DNA of 9,352 bases, taken from the NCBI GenBank assembly GCA_021203745.1, contig JAJQAP010000033.1, forward strand, positions 1-9,352, in the 5' to 3' direction. Below the pieces are notes generated by a model. The model was given only the letters and a program-made list of their open reading frames with translations, had not been told where the DNA came from and searched no databases. This document shows positions 1 to 5,561 of the stretch, one piece after another. The position numbers and the translations under genes are program-made. Numbering within the stretch: the stretch's first letter is position 1; each line of letters starts with the position of its first letter. The DNA is from Coprobacillus sp. (GTDB lineage: Bacteria; Bacillota_I; Bacilli_A; RFN20; CAG-826).

Positions 1-27
1 TCCTAATGGTCTCTATTTAAAAAAAGT

Positions 28-57
28 TTGCTATTAAAAGTATATAAAAGTTAAAAT
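28..57 (+). promoter_or_regulatory. Candidate sigma-A promoter of the yebC-family gene
   Basis: A TTGCTA hexamer (28-33, four of six matches to TTGACA) and TAAAAT (52-57, five of six to TATAAT) are separated by 18 bases, which places the transcription start near 63-64. The region is so AT-rich that other hexamer pairs can be drawn. No end of an upstream gene could be recognised in bases 1-27. Confidence 0.35.
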
Positions 58-67
58 ATATGAGTTG

Positions 68-84
68 TAATACTAAAAGTATTA
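68..84 (+). promoter_or_regulatory. Short hairpin at the predicted 5' end of the yebC-family mRNA
   Basis: TAATACT (68-74) and AGTATTA (78-84) form a perfect 7-bp stem with an AAA loop. If the promoter at 28-57 is right, the stem begins about four bases from the 5' end of the transcript. Its last base is also the first base of a possible ribosome binding sequence, AAGGA (84-88). It could stabilise the 5' end or modulate initiation. The stem is AT-only apart from one G-C pair, so it may be chance. Confidence 0.3.
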
Positions 85-101
85 AGGATAGGTAAAATAT
101 T

Positions 102-821
102 ATGGGAAGACATTTTGAAGTTAGAGCGAAAGCCTATGCAGAAAGTGCTGCAAAAAAGAGCTCAACATATATGAGAGCGTCAAAAGAAATCTATATGGCC
201 GCGAAAAGTGGTGACCCCAATCCTGATTCTAACCTTGCCCTTAGAAGTGCAATAGAAAAATGGAAAGGTCAATCAGTCCCTCGTGATGTTATCGATAGAG
301 CGATAAAGAAAGCGGCAGGAGGAGATGCAGAATCTTATGCCGCAGGGCGATATGAAGCCTATGGACCTGGAGGAAGTCTCTTTATTATTGATACACTAAG
401 TGATAACACCAATAGAGCGTTAACCGAAGTAAGAACTGCGGTAACTCGTAAAGGTGGGCATCTAGGAAGCGTTATCTATAACTTCACGGAAACTGGTATC
501 TTTGCTTTTAAAGGCACCAACAGAGATGAAGTAGAAGAAGCCTTAATCCTTGGTGATGTTGATGTGAGAGAAGTAAACCAAGTAGATGAAGAGTATATCG
601 AAGTACTCGTGGAACCTGATGCCTTTGGGGCGGCCAGAGATGTTCTTGGAACTCTAGGTATCACCGATTTTGAGAAAGCGGAGGTTTGTCCTATCGCTAA
701 CGACCCAATCACCCTCGATGATCCTTCTGACCTAAGAAAGTTCAATGAACTTTGCGATTTACTCGATGAAATTGAAGACGTCCAAAACGTCTATCATAAT
801 GTCGAGCTTAGCGACGAGTAA
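102..821 (+). CDS. YebC/PmpR-family protein, YeeN (YebC2)-like subgroup
   Basis: The 239-residue product matches the full usual length of the YebC/PmpR/TACO1 family. It begins with the family start MGRHFEVR, continues with a basic helical domain (about 1-80, including a KSGDPNPDSNLALRSAIEK segment), then RYEAYGPGGS (about 83-92) and an acidic C-terminal region ending in VQNVYHNVE. The residue pattern resembles the E. coli YeeN / B. subtilis YeeI subgroup rather than classical YebC. The family was long annotated as transcriptional regulators, but more recent work on bacterial YebC proteins and mitochondrial TACO1 links it to relief of ribosome stalling, notably at proline-rich stretches. The neighbouring L13 and S9 genes suit a role in translation, though operon linkage is unlikely because rplM has its own promoter. 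The ATG at 102 is preceded by a modest AGG (90-92). The segment before SVIYNF is a couple of residues shorter than in YeeN. Confidence 0.9.
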   Translation: MGRHFEVRAKAYAESAAKKSSTYMRASKEIYMAAKSGDPNPDSNLALRSAIEKWKGQSVPRDVIDRAIKKAAGGDAESYAAGRYEAYGPGGSLFIIDTLSDNTNRALTEVRTAVTRKGGHLGSVIYNFTETGIFAFKGTNRDEVEEALILGDVDVREVNQVDEEYIEVLVEPDAFGAARDVLGTLGITDFEKAEVCPIANDPITLDDPSDLRKFNELCDLLDEIEDVQNVYHNVELSDE

Positions 822-839
822 TTACTTTAAAAAGTAATT
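820..839. repeat. 9-bp AT-rich inverted repeat at the end of the yebC-family gene
   Basis: AATTACTTT (820-828) and AAAGTAATT (831-839) are perfect inverted arms separated by two bases. The repeat overlaps the stop codon of the preceding gene and the first two bases of the rplM -35 box. It has no following T-tract and only one G-C pair, so it would be a poor terminator. It could be a palindromic protein-binding site next to the rplM promoter, or chance in AT-rich DNA. Confidence 0.35.
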
Positions 840-869
840 GACACTAAAAAGTATGTGTTTTAATATAAT
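838..869 (+). promoter_or_regulatory. Promoter of the rplM-rpsI operon
   Basis: There is a perfect TTGACA (838-843). The -10 is either TAATAT (861-866, 17-base spacer) or the consensus TATAAT (864-869, 20-base spacer). With either choice, transcription would start around 873-876, leaving a leader of about 50 bases before rplM. The consensus -35 box fits a strongly expressed ribosomal protein operon. Confidence 0.65.
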
Positions 870-870
870 T

Positions 871-917
871 CACGGCACAAATTAATAAAGTCCCCGGTAA
901 AGACTATATTAAAGGAG
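871..917 (+). promoter_or_regulatory. Putative L13-type ribosomal protein leader upstream of rplM
   Basis: TTAATA (882-887) pairs with TATTAA (907-912), and AGTC (889-892) pairs with GACT (902-905). This gives a 10-bp hairpin interrupted by a single A/A mismatch (888/906) with a nine-base loop (CCCGGTAAA). The 3' side ends directly against the AGGAG ribosome binding site (913-917), so folding, or protein binding to the fold, could limit rplM translation. Firmicutes are known to carry an L13-binding leader RNA at this position for autogenous control. I could not match the sequence to the published consensus from memory, so membership of that family is inference from position and fold. Confidence 0.45.
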
Positions 918-924
918 TTAGACA

Positions 925-1365
925 ATGGAACGTCAAACAACAATTGCAAAAGAATCAGATATCCAAAGAAAATGGTATGTCGTTGACGCTACTGATCAAC
1001 CACTAGGAAGATTTTGTAGTCAGATAGCCGTTATTTTAACTGGCAAGAATAAACCAATCTACACCCCAAATGTAGACTGTGGTGATTATGTCATCGTTAT
1101 CAATGCTGAGAAGATATCTCTATCTGGCGAAAAGCTTGATCAAAAGAAATACTATAACGTTAGTCAATACGCAGGTGGACTTAGAACAAGAAGCGCGAAA
1201 GAAATGGTGGAGAAATACCCAGTAGAGTTAATTGAAAGATGTGTTCATGGAATGGTTCCAAAAACAAAGTTAGGCAGAAAGATTGAAAAGAAACTCTTTG
1301 TCTACGCTGGACCTGAGCATAAACAGCAAGCTCAGCAACCAGAACCATTAACCTTGAAGTATTAG
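925..1365 (+). CDS. rplM: Large-subunit ribosomal protein L13 (uL13)
   Basis: The 146-residue product carries the L13 hallmarks: WYVVDATDQPLGR near the start (about 17-29), YTPNVDCGDYVIVINAEKI in the middle, then ERCVHGMVPKTKLGR and KKLFVYAGPEH near the end. L13 is an early-assembling 23S rRNA-binding protein of the 50S subunit. The length is close to the usual 142-147 residues, with a slightly extended C-terminal tail (about the last 14 residues). The ATG is preceded by AGGAG at 913-917, seven bases upstream. The gene is followed after 11 bases by rpsI, the standard bacterial operon order. A hairpin immediately upstream may provide autogenous regulation. Confidence 0.97.
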   Translation: MERQTTIAKESDIQRKWYVVDATDQPLGRFCSQIAVILTGKNKPIYTPNVDCGDYVIVINAEKISLSGEKLDQKKYYNVSQYAGGLRTRSAKEMVEKYPVELIERCVHGMVPKTKLGRKIEKKLFVYAGPEHKQQAQQPEPLTLKY

Positions 1366-1376
1366 GAGAGTAGACT

Positions 1377-1772
1377 ATGGCAAAAGAGAAATTACAGTAT
1401 TATGGAACTGGAAGAAGAAAATCTTCTAGTGCACGTGTCTATCTCACCCAAGGTAAAGGTAAGATCACAGTGAATGGACGTGATGTCAATGAATATATGC
1501 CTTTTGATACATTAGTGATGGATTTAAAACAACCACTAGTGTTAACAGGAACAGAAGGTAAATACGATGTCACCTGCTACGTTAAAGGTGGTGGATTCTC
1601 TGGTCAAACTGGAGCTATCCGTCTTGGAATTACAAGAGCCCTTCTTGAAGCGGGATGCGATAGAAACATCCTCAAAGGTAACGGAATGATCACACGTGAT
1701 GCCAGAGCGAAAGAGAGAAAGAAATATGGACTTCTTGCCGCTCGTAAGGATAGACCATACGTCAAGAGATAA
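1377..1772 (+). CDS. rpsI: Small-subunit ribosomal protein S9 (uS9)
   Basis: The 131-residue product is full length for bacterial S9. It opens with YYGTGRRKSSSARVYL (about 8-23), has the GGGFSGQTGAIRLGITRALLE core (about 71-91), and keeps the basic DARAKERKKYGL region and the terminal Lys-Arg. In the 30S subunit the C-terminal tail reaches the anticodon stem-loop of P-site tRNA. The last residues, RKDRPYVKR, differ from the common APQFSKR-type ending but keep the final KR. The ribosome binding site AGGAGAG (1364-1370) overlaps the rplM stop codon, so the two genes are tightly coupled. The transcript ends at the hairpin that follows. Confidence 0.97.
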   Translation: MAKEKLQYYGTGRRKSSSARVYLTQGKGKITVNGRDVNEYMPFDTLVMDLKQPLVLTGTEGKYDVTCYVKGGGFSGQTGAIRLGITRALLEAGCDRNILKGNGMITRDARAKERKKYGLLAARKDRPYVKR

Positions 1773-1788
1773 TCTCGTTTATATCTAA

Positions 1789-1828
1789 GATTCTATAAGA
1801 CCCTTAATAGGGTCTTTTCTAAAGAATC
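1789..1828 (+). terminator. Intrinsic terminator of the rplM-rpsI operon, nested hairpin
   Basis: The core stem AAGACCC (1797-1803) pairs with GGGTCTT (1810-1816) around a TTAATA loop and runs into TTTT (1815-1818). A second pair of arms, GATTCT (1789-1794) and AGAATC (1823-1828), encloses the core, so a longer two-part stem is possible. The position 17-56 bases after the rpsI stop and before the tRNA promoter fits operon termination. Confidence 0.8.
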
Positions 1829-1842
1829 CTATAAGTATTTAA

Positions 1843-1871
1843 TTGCAATATTAGTTATATTATTGTATAGT
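1843..1871 (+). promoter_or_regulatory. Promoter of the tRNA operon
   Basis: TTGCAA (1843-1848) and TATAGT (1866-1871) are separated by exactly 17 bases, with five of six matches at the -10 and four of six at the -35. The predicted start near 1878 leaves about a dozen leader bases before the first tRNA at 1891. Confidence 0.65.
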
Positions 1872-1890
1872 TAATAACGCTAAATATTAT

Positions 1891-1967
<77 letters not shown>

Positions 1968-1986
1968 TGACTACAAGAATCTCGTT

Positions 1987-2061
1987 GGACACTTAGTTCA
2001 GAGGGAGAACGCTTCTCTCACACGGAAGAGGTCACAGGTTCGATTCCTGTAGTGTCCACCA
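1987..2061 (+). tRNA. tRNA-Val (anticodon CAC)
   Basis: The acceptor is GGACACT/AGTGTCC, the D-arm GTTC/GAAC, and the anticodon stem CTTCT/GGAAG (ending in a T-G pair) with loop CTCACAC, giving anticodon CAC at 2019-2021. The T-arm is ACAGG-TTCGATT-CCTGT. Discriminator A and an encoded CCA (2059-2061) follow, as expected for valine tRNAs. The CAC anticodon reads only GUG and is less common than TAC or GAC in low-GC Bacillota. One base separates it from the next tRNA. Confidence 0.93.
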
Positions 2062-2062
2062 T

Positions 2063-2138
2063 GCCATCTTAGCACAATTGGCAGTGCAACTGATTTGTAA
2101 TCAGTAGGTTGGAGGTTCGAGTCCTCTAGATGGCACCA
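2063..2138 (+). tRNA. tRNA-Thr (anticodon TGT)
   Basis: The acceptor is GCCATCT/AGATGGC, the D-arm GCAC/GTGC, the anticodon stem ACTGA/TCAGT with loop TTTGTAA (anticodon TGT at 2096-2098), and the T-arm GGAGG-TTCGAGT-CCTCT. Discriminator A and an encoded CCA follow. It is separated by a single T from the tRNA on each side. Confidence 0.97.
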
Positions 2139-2139
2139 T

Positions 2140-2224
2140 GCACTTGTGGCGGAACTGGCAGACGCGCTAGACTTAGGATCTAGTGGGGCAACCCGTGCAG
2201 GTTCGATTCCTGTCAAGTGCACCA
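2140..2224 (+). tRNA. tRNA-Leu (anticodon TAG)
   Basis: This is a class II tRNA of 85 bases. The acceptor is GCACTTG/CAAGTGC, the D-stem GCG/CGC, and the anticodon stem CTAGA/TCTAG with loop CTTAGGA (anticodon TAG at 2174-2176). It has a long variable arm with GGG/CCC around CAA, and the T-arm GCAGG-TTCGATT-CCTGT. It ends in encoded CCA. No strong terminator hairpin follows; a short T5 run (2231-2235) is the only candidate signal before the next gene's promoter. Confidence 0.97.
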
Positions 2225-2236
2225 ATTGAATTTTTG

Positions 2237-2265
2237 TTGATTAGTATAAGATGGTTTGATAGAAT
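2237..2265 (+). promoter_or_regulatory. Promoter of the cysteine peptidase-lipoprotein pair
   Basis: TTGATT (2237-2242) and TAGAAT (2260-2265) are 17 bases apart, and the -10 is preceded by TGA (2257-2259), an extended -10 motif. Transcription would start near 2272, giving a leader of about 20 bases that contains AGGAGG. The pair can therefore be expressed independently of the tRNA operon, although read-through from the tRNAs is not excluded. Confidence 0.55.
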
Positions 2266-2291
2266 GACGATGAACTTAGGAGGGTGTGATT

Positions 2292-3914
2292 ATGTTTATC
2301 TCATTACTAACGACATTGGTTTCGTGCATATCGTGTTTTGGTGGTACATGTGATTCTGAGTCAAACTTCTTAGTAGAAGAAAGAAATTATCAAGAAGCAA
2401 CCAACTTATGTCAATCTATTGCCGATGAAGAAGGTATTGAAAATCCTGAAAATGGAATTCATACAGTCAAAGATTTATCTGGCAATATTTTTTATGTCAA
2501 ACTTGGTAAAGAAGAAGGTATTGCTATAATTGATCTTGAAAGCGGTAGTTTCCTTGAGCTTTCTCTTGAAATGACTTCTCCTTACGATTTTACAAAAAAT
2601 GGCGACTATTACTACTTTGGACCAATGAATTATTTTGAGCGAAAAGGCGATTATTTCTATTCATTAACAGATGATAATCACTTTGATTTGTCATTTGCTT
2701 ATCAACTCCAAGAAACTTTTGATGAAGGACTCCAATTATTTAGGGAATCCGTACAATCTAATAGTGATATTGACGATTCTGATGTTTCTTTGCTAACTAC
2801 AACCGATTCCGAAGGTTATAACTATATAAACAATTATGAATATATAAAATATGGTGGGTATCCATCGAATGTTGATGGTTCTTGCGGATATGTTAGTGCC
2901 GCCCTAGTCCTACATTATTGGGACCAAACAATGCACGAAGGAACGGTTCCTTCTGAATACAAAGGTGAAAACGGGGAACTTACTGATACCGGTAAGACAA
3001 AAGATATTGAACACAATTTAAAAGATAAATTAATCAATTATATTGATGATAGTGAAAATCCTAAAGCAAGTTCCACGGGTAGATCAGTTAGTAAAGCATT
3101 GAATGCCTTCTGTTCTGATTATGGAATTAACGGAAAAGCGAGTTGGGGTTTATTTGGCACTGGTGCGGTTGATGAACTTAAAGCAGATCGTCCTGTCATC
3201 TTATTTGGTCGTTTACCTAATGCCTCGTCCTTTGATGGATCTTATGTTAATCACGCTGTTGTGGCATATGGTTATAAAAAATCAAATGGTTCAACATATT
3301 ATGTTACAAATTATTGTTGGAACGTAAACGGCATGAACTATGTAGAAGTTATTTTTGCCCCTACCCTTTTAGGCACTACATGTAAGTTCCAATTAAATGA
3401 TTATGAAGCATCATACACAATCAGTCCAAGTGATTATGGTTTTCCTGGTAATTACAATGGAGAAGAAATAGTTACCGATGTTTCCAAAGGAAACCTTACT
3501 TTCTCCACGACTAGATTACGTACTGGTTATATCGAGAATGAATACATTAATTTATCACCTCGTAGAGAAGGTTATGGCACTGCTTATCTTGAATATGATT
3601 TGGTTAACCCTGTTACCTCGATTGATGTTAACCTATCGTTCTGGAGTAGCGATGAACGATATTATACTCAAGACAATCCTGAGGCCAGACTCGAATATAA
3701 AGAATTATGTGGTGAGGAGTGGATTGAAGCTCTTGATTTACTTAATTGTAACCTTCCTACCGATCGATATAATCAAAGTACATATAAAGTTGAATTTGAA
3801 GCAGGAACAAGATGCTTTAGATTCTACACAAATTTTGAAAGCATGTCTGGATATACAGACAGAAATAAAGGTCGTATTTGTATTGGAGATATGACCATTT
3901 ATACATATGATTGA
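2292..3914 (+). CDS. Predicted exported papain-fold (C39-like) cysteine peptidase
   Basis: The product has 540 residues from the ATG at 2292. That start is preferred because AGGAGG (2278-2283) lies eight bases upstream; the in-frame GTG at 2286 is only two bases from it. The hydrophobic N-terminus contains LVSC (9-12), a lipobox-like sequence, but has no Lys or Arg before it, so export or lipidation is uncertain. Residues about 25-170 resemble a propeptide-like region. The catalytic domain (about 180-360) shows DGSCGYVSAALVLHYWD with the presumed nucleophile Cys198, NHAVVAYGY with His321, and TNYCWN with Asn340, in papain-type order. Residues about 365-540 are aromatic-rich, predicted beta-rich, with YIENEYINLSPRR, and of unknown role. 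Substrate is unknown. A small lipoprotein gene follows after 11 bases, probably in the same operon. The peptidase call is moderately sure; the exact family is not. Confidence 0.72.
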   Translation: MFISLLTTLVSCISCFGGTCDSESNFLVEERNYQEATNLCQSIADEEGIENPENGIHTVKDLSGNIFYVKLGKEEGIAIIDLESGSFLELSLEMTSPYDFTKNGDYYYFGPMNYFERKGDYFYSLTDDNHFDLSFAYQLQETFDEGLQLFRESVQSNSDIDDSDVSLLTTTDSEGYNYINNYEYIKYGGYPSNVDGSCGYVSAALVLHYWDQTMHEGTVPSEYKGENGELTDTGKTKDIEHNLKDKLINYIDDSENPKASSTGRSVSKALNAFCSDYGINGKASWGLFGTGAVDELKADRPVILFGRLPNASSFDGSYVNHAVVAYGYKKSNGSTYYVTNYCWNVNGMNYVEVIFAPTLLGTTCKFQLNDYEASYTISPSDYGFPGNYNGEEIVTDVSKGNLTFSTTRLRTGYIENEYINLSPRREGYGTAYLEYDLVNPVTSIDVNLSFWSSDERYYTQDNPEARLEYKELCGEEWIEALDLLNCNLPTDRYNQSTYKVEFEAGTRCFRFYTNFESMSGYTDRNKGRICIGDMTIYTYD

Positions 3915-3925
3915 GGTATTTAAAA

Positions 3926-4423
3926 ATGAAAAAAGTTAAAAATGTTGCATTCCTTTCATTACTATCAGTAGTTGCTCTTTCCTCTTGTGGAATGCCAAGT
4001 GGATGGAAATATTTATCCGATGTTGGTGTTGGTTTCGATACAGAAGACTGTGTCATGGTGGTTTCAACCTTTATTGGAAGGGAATCAAATTTACTTCTAG
4101 ATGAGAAATATGATAATTTATTTAGCAAAACATACACTTTTCTAGATCAAGAAAATATTGATTTCATCTTTAATGAACACGTGGCTCGTATTTCATATAA
4201 TCCAAAGGTTGATAAAAAATGTGTTGATCTTTTTACTCCATACCCCCGTCTTAGTTCAACATTTTATTTTCTCGATGGTGCGCACACATTGGTGACATAT
4301 GATTCTCACATCGAAATTGATGGAGAATTACACAACGGATATTTTTATATGAAAAACGATTATTATCTAACTCTTGATGAACTACAAGACAATGATTCTT
4401 ATGTTACCCAAAATAATGGTTAA
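3926..4423 (+). CDS. Small predicted lipoprotein of unknown function
   Basis: The 165-residue product starts at the ATG at 3926, nine bases after GAGG (3913-3916), which overlaps the stop codon of the peptidase gene. An in-frame TTG at 3911 lacks a ribosome binding site. The N-terminus is a textbook lipoprotein signal: MKKVKN, a hydrophobic stretch, then LSSC with the lipidated Cys predicted at residue 21. The mature part is acidic and rich in Asp, Tyr and Phe, with no motif I recognise and no second membrane segment. It would sit on the outer face of the cytoplasmic membrane. Tight spacing behind the peptidase suggests co-expression, so it could be a partner, inhibitor or anchor for the peptidase, but that is inference from position. 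Confidence 0.75.
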   Translation: MKKVKNVAFLSLLSVVALSSCGMPSGWKYLSDVGVGFDTEDCVMVVSTFIGRESNLLLDEKYDNLFSKTYTFLDQENIDFIFNEHVARISYNPKVDKKCVDLFTPYPRLSSTFYFLDGAHTLVTYDSHIEIDGELHNGYFYMKNDYYLTLDELQDNDSYVTQNNG

Positions 4424-4427
4424 AAAT

Positions 4428-4449
4428 AAATCCATCGTTTGATGGATTT
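4428..4449. terminator. Bidirectional terminator between convergent genes
   Basis: AAATCCATC (4428-4436) and GATGGATTT (4441-4449) form a perfect 9-bp stem with a GTTT loop. Read on the + strand it is followed by a short TTTT starting inside the stem. On the - strand it is followed by ATTTTTAA, a better T-tract. It lies 4 bases after the lipoprotein stop, and its last base is the final base of the histidine kinase stop codon, so it probably ends both convergent transcripts. Confidence 0.75.
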
Positions 4450-5561
4450 TAATACTCATTTGCACTCATTTTTGGTATATGTACTGTAAAAGTGGAGCCC
4501 ATACCCTTCTTTGATTTAGCCTCAATATCCCATCCAAAAGCATCACAAATTTGCTTACAAATAGATAGTCCTAATCCTATTCCTTTATTAGAACCAGGTT
4601 GTCTTTCTTGGTAATAGGTTTCAAAGATATGAGGAAGAGACTCCTCAGAGATACCCACGCCATCATCAAGAATTGATATTCTTATTTCAGAATCATCTTC
4701 TTCGCTTCTGATTTTAATGTGTCCATCCACCTTTGTGTATTTAATCGCATTATTAATAAGATTCATCCATAAATCTTGGAATAAGTCTTTTGAAGCATTA
4801 ACAATCCAGTGGTCAAGCTCGATATCCACTTCAATATTTTTTGCTTCAACATCCGAATAGGAGAGTAGGGCTATCTCTTCTATTTCTTCATCGATATATA
4901 AATCTACTTTATCTATCACTATATTAGATGATTCAAGGTTAGAGAGTAGGAGGGTGGAGTTAGCGAGGTTAGCGAGAAACTCAGTTTGCTCCACGATGAT
5001 AGAGTAGTATTTATTTCTCTCTTCATCACTTAGGTGTTTATCCTCTAGTAAGAGTTCTGTATAACCTTTAATTGAAGCAATTGGCGTTTTAAATTCATGG
5101 GAGAAGTTTTTTGTAAAGTCTCTTTTTAAGATGGAGACACTGTCTAACTCTTTTGCTAGGTCATTAATCATCTCCGCAATCTCCTTAAACGGCCTAGATC
5201 TAGTCCTTAACTTTAAATTGATGTTGTAATCCCCTTCCATCATTTGGTTTAAGGCTTGTTTAATACGTTCTATATCTAAGTTTGACCTATACATTGCAAT
5301 GGAGGTAAGGGTAAAGGATATAATCATATCGATAACAAGCGCGACAATTAAAAAGATAAAACCTGCAACAGGAGAGAATTCAAGGTTAAAACCAAAGACC
5401 ACAAGCGCGGCTATCCCAATAACCACCGCCGTGGCAATGATATTATAGACAAAAAGGATTAGTCCAAACCTTAATGAGGTCCTTCTTACTTCTTTTGCGT
5501 AGTCTTTTCTTTTTATTTGCTCTTCCGTTAAAGGCTCTTTTTCTTTATTCTTCTTTGGCAT
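4449..5561 (-). CDS. Sensor histidine kinase with a minimal extracytoplasmic loop
   Basis: The 370-residue protein has a charged cytoplasmic N-terminus (1-30), two membrane segments (about 32-58 and 65-90) joined by only about six residues, and a HAMP-like linker (about 91-145). A HisKA domain carries FSHEFKTP with phospho-acceptor His155. The ATPase domain shows an N box (LINNAIKYT, about 268-276), a DDGVG box (299-303), FETYYQ, and GIGLGL (327-332). All catalytic boxes look intact. The near absence of an external domain suggests sensing within or through the membrane, as in intramembrane-sensing kinases. The start at 5561 has AAGGGG (5573-5568) six bases upstream and overlaps the response regulator gene by 17 bases, indicating translational coupling. 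The signal is unknown; the adjacent divergent ABC exporter hints at a membrane-active compound. Confidence 0.93.
   Translation of the reverse strand: MPKKNKEKEPLTEEQIKRKDYAKEVRRTSLRFGLILFVYNIIATAVVIGIAALVVFGFNLEFSPVAGFIFLIVALVIDMIISFTLTSIAMYRSNLDIERIKQALNQMMEGDYNINLKLRTRSRPFKEIAEMINDLAKELDSVSILKRDFTKNFSHEFKTPIASIKGYTELLLEDKHLSDEERNKYYSIIVEQTEFLANLANSTLLLSNLESSNIVIDKVDLYIDEEIEEIALLSYSDVEAKNIEVDIELDHWIVNASKDLFQDLWMNLINNAIKYTKVDGHIKIRSEEDDSEIRISILDDGVGISEESLPHIFETYYQERQPGSNKGIGLGLSICKQICDAFGWDIEAKSKKGMGSTFTVHIPKMSANEY

Noticed and set aside
476..745. A - strand open frame inside the yebC-family gene
   Set aside because: Low-complexity Ser/Thr-rich translation, antisense to a conserved protein.
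820..839. Terminator after the yebC-family gene
   Set aside because: The stem is AT-only apart from one G-C pair, has a two-base loop and no T-tract, and overlaps the next promoter. It is kept only as an inverted repeat.
1998..2225. A 75-codon open frame on the - strand across the tRNA genes
   Set aside because: It is the antisense of tRNA-Val, tRNA-Thr and tRNA-Leu. This type of spurious protein (with runs like GIEPARVAPLDPKS) is a well-known annotation artefact.
2286..2291. GTG at 2286 as start of the peptidase
   Set aside because: It is only two bases from AGGAGG. The ATG at 2292 has the normal eight-base spacing.
3103..3894. Two + strand open frames (3103-3327 and 3478-3894) inside the peptidase gene
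   Set aside because: They are out-of-frame shadows of one continuous coding sequence with intact catalytic motifs. They do not indicate a frameshift.
3912..3914. TGA at the end of the peptidase gene read as Trp (Mycoplasma code)
   Set aside because: Reading through would add only two codons before TAA. Trp is encoded by TGG everywhere and there are no internal TGA codons in any gene.
3911..3925. TTG at 3911 as start of the lipoprotein
   Set aside because: No ribosome binding site precedes it. The ATG at 3926 gives a normal lipoprotein signal and has GAGG nine bases upstream.
3817..4137. A - strand open frame across the peptidase/lipoprotein junction
   Set aside because: It overlaps the end of one well-supported gene and the signal sequence of another, and its product shows no recognisable features.
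2200..4450. Possible integration of the peptidase islet at the 3' end of tRNA-Leu
   Set aside because: No copy of the tRNA 3' end was seen downstream and there is no integrase, so the tRNA-adjacent position alone does not support a mobile element.
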